Assembly: GCF_907164915.1 (NCBI RefSeq)
Contig: NC_061863.1
Span: forward strand, 34,631,133 to 34,695,132
Reading direction: 5' to 3'
Source of the DNA: Impatiens glandulifera
Taxonomy: Eukaryota; Streptophyta; Magnoliopsida; Ericales; Balsaminaceae
DNA: 64,000 bases
Position 1 is the first letter of the stretch. Each line of letters opens with the position of its first letter. Shown here one piece after another: positions 34,869-45,346 of the stretch. The notes under the pieces are model-generated. The model did no database searches, was not told the DNA's origin, and saw nothing but the letters and a program-made list of their open reading frames with translations. A program made the translations under genes and the position numbers.

Positions 34869-36141
34869 TGTTAGGATCTAGGTCGCCGCTGGAGGACCGG
34901 GGTTGGGCCGATTAGCGGGTTTGACTCAAAGAGTGGTGATTAATCCTGTTAAAGATTAACACCGGGGTTTCAATACTACACAAACTGTCACAAACCCTTG
35001 AACTAGGTTCAAGTGCGGAAGAGGTTTGTTTCAGGTTGAAGCAGCACACTTGTGTGATAGACGGAACCGGTTTTGGATGATATAGGTTTGAAAATTTGAT
35101 GGGTCGGTTTTTATAACCTGGTGATTCGGTTTGGATAGAGTCAAGTAGGTTAGAACGGTGCAGGTAAGTTAGTACCGGTCGGTTAAAGAATAGAGCCGAC
35201 AGAAAAGAAATAACAAGACAGATTTTATGGATGTTCGGAGATAAATCTCCTACGTCACCCCTTCCTCTCGAAACCGCAAGAAGGATATTCACTAAGGAAT
35301 ACAAATACAATCCGATCGAGACTTATTTCCTGCTCGATAACCCACTTACAATTTACACCGAAATTGTAAAATACACACTTCAACTTTAGCACTTGGGCTT
35401 TTTCTAGAGAGAACACACTCTTGTTACTTGTATATTAATTGCTCGCTGTGTCACTTGTGTCCCGCATTTACTCTTCTTCAACTGCTCCTTTTATAGGTGA
35501 AATATGCCAACGGTCATATTTCACTCCCTTGAATTTGATTGGCTGAGCAGAGGTTCAGTGATTCAGACTTTGCGATCATCTGTTCAGACCTGGCGGTCAA
35601 CTCTGCAGACTTTGCAGTCTGTTCTTCCGGTGTGTAAGACAAACCTGCTAGGTTTGTCTTTTACTCAATGTGGTAACTGTTGGTTAGACAGTTGTCTGTA
35701 CTTGGAAGATTGCCTCTGATTTATCCTGAAAGTGGGAAGATCCTGTAGGACTGTCTTCTGCAGCCTGCATACTTTCCTCAGACTTGTATGAATATGGAAA
35801 TGTTCAGTCTGTTCCTTTGGTATCATTCTCAATAGATATCCAAAGTGGCTTCTTGTATTGGTCGGTCATTTAACCGAATGGCTTCCGGTGTGATTGGTTT
35901 AACCGGACAGCTTCTGGTTATTCCTTTGCCTTCTAGCTGATCGGCTGTCTGGTGTTTCCGTTTTTAGCTTTGGCCGATCCTTTCTTTGTGCGGTCATGTT
36001 CCGAATGTTCCTGGTCGGTTTACTGTCTTGACCAGTTAATCTTCTTAGCCGGTTCATTTGTTTGACCGGTCCGGTTCCTTGTTCCTGCATGGAAGGTTTA
36101 TTTATGTTAAGTTCTGTGAACCGGTCTAATTTTATCTAACA
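34869..36141 (-). mobile_element. 3' LTR of element I
   Basis: 1273 bp, with 6-bp inverted ends TGTTAG/CTAACA. On the minus strand the TATA box lies in CACCTATAAAAGGAGC (about 35488-35503) and an inverted CCAAT near 35540. It matches 47187-48460 and the solo LTR at 22074-23365. Confidence 0.95.
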
Positions 36142-36316
36142 ATTTCTCCCTTTTTGATTATTTTATTTAAAATTATCAAAACTATGTAATTTTGCAAACG
36201 TAGGCCGGTTCTTTGTTTTGACCGCATTTTTGAAACTGACTTGGGAGAATTTTTCAAAAAATTTGGAAAATTTTGGAAGGTTTATTATCTTTTATCTTAT
36301 CAATTTCTCCCTTTTT
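36142..36316 (-). repeat. Duplicated polypurine tract of element I
   Basis: Minus strand AAAAAGGGAGAAAT directly before the 3' LTR (36142-36155); a second copy with its flank lies at about 36303-36316. Only the LTR-proximal copy is expected to prime, since the LTR end is fixed by the target duplications. Confidence 0.8.
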
Positions 36317-36449
36317 GATCATTTTATTTAAAATGATCAAAACTATGTAAAGATGCAAGTATAGGCCGGTTTAAAAAATAGCTTTATATATATAGAGAAA
36401 TAACCGAAAATAGACACAGAAATAAATATAGTTTAAGGAAAGTGAGCCC

Positions 36450-38993
36450 CTATTCTAAGCCGGAAAAATTGAAGCAGGCCATCATATCCTTGGTCCGTTT
36501 TCTCTTAACCGGTTGATCCGGTCTTGAGGATGAGTCTCCAGTTTGCGGTTGACCAGCCGTGCTGACTGGAACCGTATCGGAGACTCGCTGTCTTGTAGAA
36601 CGCTCCACCAGATGCTCTTCATCTTCATCTTCGGATTGCGGTGGAGTATTGACGTTTGTTTCCGTGATCCTGTCCAACAATTTTCTTGCCGGAACTTTCC
36701 TCTTTCGTTTCACCGGAGCCGAAGAGGAGGAAGCTGCCTTTTTCTTCTTCTTGTGAGCGGTTGCAAATTCTTCGAGCCCTTGTTTTTGTGCATTGAACCG
36801 CTCTGCCTCTTTGGCCGCTTGAACCGCTATGGACTTTGCAAGGTCCGGATACTTAGCCGTTGTGATTCGTTCCCGCTCGGCTATTTCTTCTTCAGATAGT
36901 CGCGGGGGCTCCTTTTCTCTCCGCGCTTCTTCATCTAGCGCATCTTGTACTTCCTTAGCCGCTCGGGCGTTTGCCTCCACAACCGCTAGATCCGCATTCA
37001 ACTTGGACTTGAGTAATTCATCTACTTGTGCGGTGAGCGCCTTGAGATCGGCTTCAACTCTGTCGTTGCGGTTTTCAAGGCTCGCATTTCTGTCTTCCAG
37101 ATCGGTGACCCTCCATCCTAGGTCCTCTTCTACCTCTGTGAATCCTTGATCGGTTGCCCTTTCAAGCCGATCCAAGTCATCTGCTATCTTTGAGGTCTTT
37201 TCTTCCAAGTCCTCGATTCGTTGAAGATGATTGTTGCGCAAAACCGCTTCGTCCCGATAGTCAGCTTCGATTTGTGAGATCCGATCATCTGCCTTTACAA
37301 GATCATTCCTCGTATTGTTGGCGAACCGGAGTGCCAAGCGCACGGTATTCTTCATTTTCTCCTCCAATGGGTGAACCGTTGAGTCTGCAAACTCTTGAAT
37401 AAGGAACTGAACCCTTTATTCAGTAACGCCCGGTTCTAAAACTCCAGGTTGCTCGGTGAAAGGAGCTTCTATCCTTTCGTCGGTTTCGTTTATCACCGGA
37501 TCCGCCCGAGGAGGTTTGGCACCATGATTTTGACCGTCATCGGTCACAGGAGCTGGGGAGTGTGGTCTTTCTCGCTGTCTGCACACCGCTTCCAGCCGAT
37601 CAATTTCTTCAGCAAATTCGCCTTTCGCTATCTCAAGCTTTTCTAACACCAAGAGCTGTAAGTTAGCCTCCGGTATTCCCTCAACGTACCTTTCCTTAAT
37701 CTTCCAGATACGTCCGGTTAGCTTTTGTAGCCGAGCTCGCGGTCTCACGATGGTGCATCGGTCCAAAGCTTCGTTAAGAGTTTCTGGGTTCGTGAGGCTC
37801 ATGACTGTTTCCTCTATCTCCTTCAGCCTTCTGAAGCATTGTTCGTCGGTTAGGCCCGGGAACATGTGTTTATAAAGTTTGTTGAATCGGTACTCGTGCC
37901 ATTCCCGGTATAATTCGCCAACCGCTTGAACTCGCAGGTCAATGTCCTCCAGGATTCGGCGCGCTATAATATCGGCCTTCTTCTGGTCGTCTTCAGGGGA
38001 AGCCTCCTTCTCCTCACTGTTGTCTGCACCGGCCTCGGCGTTCTCAATATTTGCGCCCGCACCGGTATTATCGGGACTTGTACCCGAATGTTCTTCATCA
38101 TTCGGACCTTCTTCATCGGTTTTCTCAGAATCGGTTCGTTTAGACGTGGAGGCCGACTCTTCCTCATCCCTTGTTTGTGATGGCGGTTCTGAGAATACTA
38201 TCTTCTCCTTGCCCTTGCTTCCAGTCTTTTCTTTTGCCGGGGCCGATTTCTTGGCGGATTTCTTCTTTCGGCCACCTGTGGAACCGGGGGCCGGATTCTT
38301 CCTTTCAAGGAAATGTTTGGATCTTATTAACCTTCCTGATGGGATAATGACACCAGGACCGGTGTTGATGTTATGATGGAGCAGGATTTTTCCAAGAGGG
38401 ATGGCGTATCCCCATGACCGTGTGGAGTCCGGATTCACCATGTCTTTCAAGTTATGGAATATTTCCTTCGCCCAGTTGACTCTAGTACCTTGTATCAAAC
38501 CGACTAGCATCTCGATCTTGGCCTTGGTGAGGCTGTTGTAATTTCCTCCTCTTGCCTGAACCGACTTTGTGAAGATGTCACAAAGCGGTATGTACTCCGG
38601 TCGTAGCGTCGCTTTCTTACCGGATACTTTCACCGGTTCTTCCTTGGTTGCTGAGAGAATCTGGCAGGCTGCCTCGAACGTTATTAGTTCTAGATCCAAC
38701 ACGGCATCTTGGCCGTCTGTTGGAAGGCGTAGGCTCTCCGCAACCGATTCTTCGGTTAACTCGAATTTAGTACCGCTGACAGTCGCGATGATCTTGTCGC
38801 TAGATAGAGTTGCGGTGTTGAAGAACTCTTCAACCGCTTCTCTATATAGAATATGGGGACCGCCGAGAAAATACTCAAGTCCGGCTTCGGTTACCCGGTT
38901 AATAACTTCCTTTGCTGCAGGCGTGCCCTTCTGTCGGATTTCCTCGAAATCTACCTGAGTCATGTGTTTGAACAAAGCCGAATTGCGCCCCAT
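36450..38993 (-). pseudogene. Accessory gene C of element I (long form, one stop)
   Basis: Read from MGRNSALFKHMTQVDFEE at 38993 to 36450, about 848 codons in one frame with a single stop (TAA after ...EPGVTE, near 37418). Residues 10-120: family N-domain (EAGLEYFLGG, AVEEFFNTATL, VSGTKFELTEE, LRLPTDG). Residues 150-240: central motif (VNWAKEIFHNLKDMV, GYAIPLGKILLHHN, GPGVIIPSG). Then a lysine-rich stretch GGRKKKSAKKSAPAK, an acidic S/E/D-rich linker, a long coiled coil after the stop (ISQIEADYRDEAVL, QRIEDLEEKTSKI) and basic clusters (KKKKKAASSSSAPVKRKRK) that look like nuclear localisation signals. No signal peptide or membrane helix is seen. Function is unknown. The single stop suggests recent decay, or two separate proteins. 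Confidence 0.85.
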
Positions 38994-39110
38994 CTTAGAT
39001 GATTGAGAGAGTTTGAAAAACACGAGAGTAAATAACCGCTGAGAGAATGTGAGAGCTTAGAGAGAGAAAGTTGTTTCGCGTGAGAGTGGAATGAAATGAC
39101 CAAGAGCCCC

Positions 39111-39117
39111 TTTTATA
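39111..39117 (-). promoter_or_regulatory. TATA box of accessory gene C
   Basis: Minus strand CACCTATAAAAGGGGC, about 118 nt before the ATG at 38993, followed by a CT-rich leader (CAACTTTCTCTCTCTAAGC). The 16-base context is identical to that of the TATA box in the related solo LTR at 22736. Confidence 0.65.
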
Positions 39118-39658
39118 GGTGCGGTTTGGAAACCCAACCGTCCCATCAACATTTGGCGGGTAGTTTTCCCTCCAAGCCGAATAGGCGGCAAACCGTGGGC
39201 GGGAAGCCAAAAGGTGGTAATCGAAACAGCGGCAATTGAAAAGGCGGTTATTCAATGGGCGGTAAGCCAGGAGGTGGGAAGTTTGAGCGGGAGTTTTGGG
39301 CGGGAAATTTCCCTCTAAAGTTATTGATTTCGACTTTGATGACGTAATCTTTCCTTTGAAACCGTTTGATGCTGCGGTTTTCTTAACTTAACCGGAGAGT
39401 TTGGTTATCGAAAGTTAACCGGTTATTTTGAACAAGCAGACTATTTGCAATCTTTTGAGTTTAAGCGGTTTTCTTTGAGACCGGATAGGAGCGCGGTTAT
39501 TTGACAATGTTAACCGGTTACTTAGATAGATATTCAAAATATTAAGATGACCTGGTCATTTAGACTGAAATAGAATTGTATTGAAGAAACATTACAGAAT
39601 AGAAACCGAAGAGAAGATCGGTGTGAAAACAGACATACATAAGATGAAAAGATACAAC

Positions 39659-40363
39659 TTATGTAATAACCACTTTAGAAAACCTTTCTTCCACCGCATC
39701 CATGTCAAGAATGTTTGAGGGAGATGGCGGTGTGCCCGGTCCAAATTCTGGCCGGTATTTGAGAATAAGCTTACTGATGTGAGGGGCATAACCGAGACCT
39801 TTCTTGGTTAGCACCATGGATTTCAGGTTTTGAAAGATGACCGTTGACCAGTTGATGGTCGTGTTGCTAACAATATGGGTCATCATGTTGTATGTGTTCT
39901 TGGAGTACCGCTGATTTAGAGATTGACAAATAATAGACCGGGTCACAATCTCAAGAAGGAGTTGGGTGTGATAAGCGAGGCGGGTTTTTAACCCATAGTT
40001 TTCCACCGGAACAACGGTTCTAGAGAAGAATAGTGCGTGATCATATGCCACACTTCCCACCTGGGTTGGAAAGTCAGAAAACCCTTCTGTGGGCAAGTTG
40101 AACATGGAGGCAAATTCGGCTTCATCAAGCCAGAAAGTGTGGTCTCTCACCGTAGAGACGATATAGTTGCCCCTGATGCAAGCGCTTCGAAAGAAGGTCT
40201 TAACATCCTCAATCAGAATGGGACCGGATTCTTCGAGAAAGGTTCGAAGGCCTGTGTCAATGAGAGATTCAAACATGATCGTCTTTGCATGATCTCCGTC
40301 CCAATGTTCCATGCATGAGTCGAAGTCGATGCTCAAGAAATTTCCTAAGGTTCGGCTTGGCAT
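39659..40363 (-). CDS. Accessory gene B of element I, intact short form
   Basis: 234 residues with no stop. The N-domain runs MFESLIDTGLRTFLEESGPI, DVKTFFRSACIRGN, STVRDHTFWLDEAEF, MFNLPTEGFSDF, and the central motif is TINWSTVIFQNLKSMV followed by GYAPHISKLILKYRP and GPGTPPSPSNIL near the end. It aligns with A and C over the first 230 residues but lacks the coiled-coil and basic tail. It has its own TATA box and a 5' leader of about 65-70 nt. Its short size matches A, so the short form is probably not a truncation. No signal peptide, membrane segment or catalytic motif is recognised. It is the only intact long frame of element I downstream of pol. The shape recalls plant proteins labelled 'putative plant transposon protein', but this was not tested. 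Confidence 0.85.
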   Translation of the reverse strand: MPSRTLGNFLSIDFDSCMEHWDGDHAKTIMFESLIDTGLRTFLEESGPILIEDVKTFFRSACIRGNYIVSTVRDHTFWLDEAEFASMFNLPTEGFSDFPTQVGSVAYDHALFFSRTVVPVENYGLKTRLAYHTQLLLEIVTRSIICQSLNQRYSKNTYNMMTHIVSNTTINWSTVIFQNLKSMVLTKKGLGYAPHISKLILKYRPEFGPGTPPSPSNILDMDAVEERFSKVVIT

Positions 40364-40457
40364 GATTATAACTTTTGCTAAGATAGAGAGGAATGTTCAA
40401 GAAATTTCAAGAGAGTTTCGTGTTTTAGGATGTGTTGAGTTCATTAGAGGATGGCCC

Positions 40458-40466
40458 TTTATATAG
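40458..40466 (-). promoter_or_regulatory. TATA box of accessory gene B
   Basis: Minus strand CCTATATAAAGGGCC, about 97 nt before the ATG at 40363. The leader is A/C/T-rich and contains no in-frame ATG. Confidence 0.65.
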
Positions 40467-40852
40467 GGTCGGTTTTGGAGGGAAAATATTAGCATTGAAT
40501 GTCAGTTTTGTCTTATTAAGGAAGAGAATATTTATGTTTTCAAAACGCATTGGGAAGGAGTTACTTTTAATTAATTGCGGAGCTCGAGGTGGGATTTGGT
40601 TGAAAAGTAACCAAGTTAGTTGGGTATTGATTACTCATGTAGTTGGGGGTTACTTCATTAAATTAAATATTACTTTTCATTAATAACCCATGCAAAGGAA
40701 ACTGGGAAGAACCGAAGATAATATAGTTAAAACTGAAGAAAACATAGATAAAACCGAAGAACACACAGATAAAACCGAAATGATCATAAGGATGTTGGAT
40801 AAAGATACACCCGGTTCGTGCAGCAAAATGACCGGGTGTAGGAAGGAGTGAC

Positions 40853-41614
40853 TTAATAACCGCTGGAGGAGACCGCACCGTTGGGGTTGTTGCGGCGGTT
40901 CCTCCTCCTCCAATCCTTCTCGAACCGTTCATAGAAGGAGTCGGTTATTTCCTTAGTTAGCACCTGAGCTTGATTCAGACCTTCGCCTGGACAGGTCGGT
41001 ACACCAAGCTCAACAAGCAGACAACTAAGCTAGGGAACGATGCCGACTGTTCGAACACTAATCATCCATATTAGAACGTCGAACAATACTCTTGACCAGT
41101 TAACCGGGGTCCCGGTGGTGATTGCAGCCATCATGTTAAAGGAGGCAGTGCAATAAGTATTCGTCACATCTCTTCCTAAGATGTTTCGACCTAAGACATC
41201 ATTGAGGAGCTGATATTCAACCCTCAGTAGTGATTTTGTGCCATGGTCATTAACAGGTTGGTTAGACCGGGCAAAAGTTAGGGAGATCTCGGCCTTTTAG
41301 TCGGCCGGAACGTTGAGATCTGTTAAACCTTGCTTTGGCAAGCCAAAGCACCGCCCAAAGTCGTTCTCCGTGAAGTCGAATACTACACCGCCCACCTTAG
41401 ATTGGATATGGGTGTCAAAATGCGGTGTGCCTCTGAAAACCCTTGCATTGTACAAGAATTCTAGAACAGAATCTGGATAGATTACGTGCTTGTCATCCAA
41501 GAAGTATTGAAGACCTGTGTCTTCGAGTGATTTGATCATTTTGAACACATCATAGTGTTTAGTGCTTTTCGCAGATCTGAAGTTCACTTGGAAGATGTTT
41601 GAAAACTGAGACAT
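40853..41614 (-). pseudogene. Accessory gene A of element I, short form with two stops
   Basis: Starts MSQFSNIFQVNFRSAKSTKH at 41614. The N-domain is MIKSLEDTGLQYFLDDKHVI, SVLEFLYNARVFRG, VGGVVFDFTENDFGRCFGLP. A stop (TAA) follows ...NVPAD at 41299, the frame continues with the central motif PVNWSRVLFDVLIWMI (about 41090-41040), a second stop (TAG) follows near 41025, and the frame ends at 40853 after FYERFEKDWRRRNRRNN. The total is 254 codons, close to the length of B. It has its own TATA box. Both breaks are single-codon stops in an otherwise continuous frame, so decay is recent. Function is unknown. Confidence 0.82.
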
Positions 41615-41675
41615 TTTTTGTCTTAGTGAGAGAAGGAGTTATGACTTGTGATTGTTTTGATTAAGGTTTGTTCAT

Positions 41676-41684
41676 CTTATATAC
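41676..41684 (-). promoter_or_regulatory. TATA box of accessory gene A
   Basis: Minus strand CTAGTATATAAGATG, about 64 nt before the ATG at 41614, leaving room for a leader of about 30-40 nt. Confidence 0.6.
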
Positions 41685-42125
41685 TAGTGGAGAGAGAACC
41701 CTATTATCCAGGTATCACAGAAGATGATGTCTATTATCTAAAGGGGAAAAGGTTTTGCATAAAATAAGCATGTCTACAGCCTAGGGGTGTTGGTCTTAGA
41801 CCTGGACCATGAAAGATATCAAATCTTCACGTCTTTTTAGGTGTGACCATTTTACTTTGAAAAGGAAATGTTTCAGAACAGGTAAGCTTAAACGCTGATA
41901 ATTATTCCACTTTTTTTTGAAGTTCAAATAATCTAAGATAACCTATTTCCGAACCGGTCAGTTATTAGTTGTTCGTCCCGATGCGGTTATTTGGTGCATG
42001 CACTAAATGACCAGTCGGTTTACTCTATCTGATAAGCCAGGCGGTTCTTCCATAGATACCTTGAGAATTTGAAATCCAACAGTTTAAGAAGAACTACCGG
42101 TTTTGTCTGTCCGAACTGGATTCGT

Positions 42126-42641
42126 TTAAGCATCCTTAGGAAGGATCTGACTAATATCGGTTAAACCGAGAGTAAGTCTGAATTGAGAAAACTTAGCTTC
42201 CTGTAGAGGCTTGGTGAAGATATCGGCTACTTGTTGATCTGTCGGTACGTATTCCAGCCGGATATGCTTCAGCATGACATGTTCCCGAATGAAGTGGTGC
42301 CGTATGTCAATGTGCTTGGTTCTGGAGTATAGAACCGGATTGTAGGTGATTGCTATGGCACTTGTGTTGTCACAAAAGATCGGGGACTCTTTGGCTATTA
42401 CACCGAAGTCCGTCAGTTGTTGTTGGATCCAAAGTAGTTGTGAACAGCAGCTTCCGGCCACCAGGTATTCAGCTTTTGCGGTGGATGTGGCCACTGATGT
42501 TTGTTTCATGCTATGCCATGAAACAAGCCGGTCACCTAGGAATTGACATGTTCCGTTGGTGCTTTTTCTATCGATCTTGCAACCTGCGTAGTCTGCATCT
42601 GAATAGCTCGTTAGGTTAAAGGATGAATCTTTGGATACCAC
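42126..42641 (-). pseudogene. Element I RNase H
   Basis: Copia RNase H with the expected acidic residues: SYSDADYAGCKIDRKSTNG (first Asp), TSTAKAEYLVAGSCCSQLLW (Glu), SPIFCDNTSAI (Asp), then RTKHIDIRHHFIREHV and the end ADIFTKPLQEAKF. It removes RNA from the RNA/DNA hybrid. The domain itself is open but lies in a different frame from RT (a shift near 42640), so it would not be made as part of the polyprotein. Confidence 0.9.
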
Positions 42642-43600
42642 AGGCCGACATCAGGTGTTCCCTTTAGATATTTCAAGATCCTTTTTGCGGTTGTGTAGTG
42701 GGATTGTTTTGGGTTGGCTTGAAATCTCCCACATACACCCACTGTAAATAGAATATCCGGTCTACTTGTTGTCAGGTATAAGAGAGAACCGATGATGCCC
42801 CGGTAAGCGATCTGATCTACCGATTGACCCTCATCATCTTTGTCCAATTTAACCAATGAGCTCATTGGAGTAGCCGCTGAGGAGCATGTGTCCATCCCAA
42901 ACTTCTTTAGAAGCTCTTTGGTGTACTTGGGTTGGCTAATGAAAGTTCCTTCTTCAAGTTGTTTAACTTGAAGACCTAGGAAGAAACTTAATTCTCCCAT
43001 CATACTCATTTCAAACTTGTTAGTTATCAGGGTTGAAAATTTGTCACACAACTTAGGATCGGTTGATCCGAAAATGATATCATCTACATAGATTTGAACA
43101 AGTAAGATATGTCCCTTTTTCTCAAACTTGAAAAGTGTTTTGTCCACCGAACCGATGGTGAAGTCATGTTCTAGCAAAAATGCGGTTAGTGTGTCATACC
43201 AGGCTCTAGGTGCTTGCTTTAGACCGTATAAAGCTTTATTTAGCCGGTATACATGGTTTGGAAATTCAGCACTTTTGAAACCGTGTGGTTGTTCAACATA
43301 CACCTCTTCACGTAGGTCACCATTCAAAAATGCACTTTTAACATCCATTTGAAAGACCTTAAAGTTTTTGAATGCAGCAAAGGCTAGAAAAATCCTAATA
43401 GCTTCAATCCTAGCTACAGGGGAAAATGATTCTTCAAAATCAATGCCTTCTTCCTGTTTGTAACCTTGTGCCACTAATCTGGCTTTGTTCCTTGTGACCA
43501 AACCGTCTTTATTGAGTTTATTTCTAAATACCCATCTTGTTCCTATGACCGGTTGATCTTTCGGTCTAGGGACTAGGTACCAGACTTTGTTACTCTCGAA
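42611..43600 (-). pseudogene. Element I reverse transcriptase
   Basis: Copia [22 protein letters not shown], the palm Asp in [28 protein letters not shown], the catalytic Y-V-D-D in [15 protein letters not shown], and [13 protein letters not shown]. All three catalytic aspartates are present. The domain is cut off from integrase by a TAG in the same frame at about 43600 (a C-to-T change of a glutamine codon is the simplest origin) and from RNase H by a frameshift. Its close relative is the RT fragment of element III. Confidence 0.9.
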
Positions 43601-44962
43601 CTAGTTTAACTCTTCTTGCATTCCCAAGATCCAACCCGGATCTGACAATGCTTCATCTATTCTTTTCGGCTCAATCTGGGATATAAAAGCGGAACTAAAG
43701 TATTCCTCCAGAATTTGACGCCTAGTTCGAACAGGTTCTGAAGGGTCACCTATAATTTGCTCAGGAGGGTGTTTAGTGTTCCTTTTGAAATTCGGTTCAG
43801 AGGTGTCTACCAAATTACCGTTATCTTGATCAAGGCTAGACATATCGGTAGGCTGAACAAGATTGTCAGACCGACCGATTTCCTCGTTTTGAACCGAAGT
43901 GTCAGCTTCCTGTTGTGGAACAACTTGATCCGGTTGGATTTCATTATTACCCATTTGGTCATGGACAAACCGCCTGAAAACCGAAATTTCATCTTCACTA
44001 TCAGAATGGATATTAGTATTTTCCAATCTATTGTGTAGATCAAAGCATGATGCAGTATTACTTTCAACCGATTCATCGAAAACCACGTGAAGTGATTCCT
44101 CCATGGTTAAAGTTCTATTGTTATACACTCTATATGCTTTACTCACTACTGAGTAGCCTAACATGATCCCAGTATCGATTTTTGCATCAAAGGCAGATAA
44201 ATAGGTTTTACCATTTATGTGAATGTAGCATTTACAACTGAAAATCTTGAGGTATTTAAGGTTGGGAACCCTATTAAAGTACACCTCATACGGTGTTTTG
44301 TTGTGAAATTTGTTAATCAGAGACCGATTCTGTGTATAGCATGCGGTGTTGATAGCCTCAGCCCAAAATTTCTGAGCAATGCCCGAATCGGCTATCATGG
44401 ACCGCGCGGCTTCCTTGAGAGTCCGGTTTCTTCTCTTGGCCAGGCCATTTTGTTGAGAAGTCCTAGCATTAGACAACTCGTGTCTAATACCGGATTCATC
44501 AAGAAATGCGGTTAAAGTACTATTGGTAAATTCGGTACCTCTATCACTTCTAATGCTATTAATGCGAGTTGATTGTTCATTTTGCAAACGTTTAAGTAAT
44601 GTGATCAAATTTGATGCGGTTTCACGTTTGAATGGTAAGAATATTACCCATGTAAATATAGAATAATCATCAATAACTACCATAGTGTAAAGCATACCAC
44701 CTAGGCTAATGACCTGAATCGGTCCAAATAAGTCCATGTGAAGGAGATTTAAGCATCGGCTAGATTGAATGTTTCCTTTACTCTTAAAGGTTGACTTAGT
44801 CTGCTTACCCATTTGACATGCTGAACAAACCTTATCCTTGTTGAATACTATGTCAGGGATACCTTCAACTAGCTTTTTACCGTGAATGTAATTTAAGGTT
44901 TTCATGTTCAGATGGTTTGGTCTCTTATGCCACAACCAGGTCTGATCGGTCTTAGCTATCAT
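43601..44962 (-). pseudogene. Element I integrase with altered catalytic Glu
   Basis: Gag-pre-integrase zinc region (LWHKRPNHLNMKTLN, C-S-A-C-Q-M-G-K), then the core: LLHMDLFGPI (first Asp), SIRSDRGTEFTNS (second Asp), then NGLAKRRNRTLKEAAR where copia integrases have V-E-R-K-N-R. The glutamate of the D-D-E triad is lysine here, so strand transfer should be abolished. The zinc region also reads P-N-H-L instead of the usual G-H-L. The C-terminal extension is acidic, then ends ...ILGMQEELN before a stop. Confidence 0.9.
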
Positions 44963-45130
44963 GCATACAGGATATTCTACCTTAGTTTTCCAATCTACCT
45001 TGTAGATATGGTACCTTGGGAGTTCTTAACTAAGCATGCATGTTTAAGAAATTCTATCCAGCATCACACATTTGACTAATGCTTAGCAAATTAAAACGTA
45101 GGTTTTCTACTAATAGTACGTAATCAATTG

Positions 45131-45346
45131 TTAGGTTACCATGGACAATCTTACCTTGCCCACAGTTCTACCTTTTGAGTTGTCACCGAAAGTGATTAGT
45201 GCACCGGTTAGCAGGTTGTTGTTCCTGGTCATATGCCTGGAGCAACCACTGTCCAAATACCATTCAGAGTTTCTTAGCCGTTTCTTTATGTCCTGTAAAA
45301 AGTACATATTTACAACTATTTGGTACCCACATTCACTTGGGTCCAC
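45131..45346 (-). pseudogene. Element I protease region
   Basis: WYLDSGCSRHMTRNNNLLTG contains the aspartic protease D-S-G triad typical of copia proteases, followed by ITFGDNSKGRTVGKV. A frameshift relative to the upstream linker lies near 45340, and several stops lie between 45130 and 44962. Confidence 0.82.

Noticed and set aside
34912..35310. 132-codon ORF, repeated at 47230-47628
   Set aside because: Also a shared LTR stretch on the same strand as the element; no domain is recognised and it starts within R/U5-like sequence, so it is treated as chance.
35504..35719. 71-codon ORF, repeated almost identically at 47822-48037
   Set aside because: Both copies are the same stretch of the two element I LTRs, downstream of the TATA box on the wrong strand; conservation follows from LTR identity.
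36543..38958. Several plus-strand ORFs of 65-144 codons
   Set aside because: They are antisense shadows of accessory gene C, whose composition keeps the opposite frames open.
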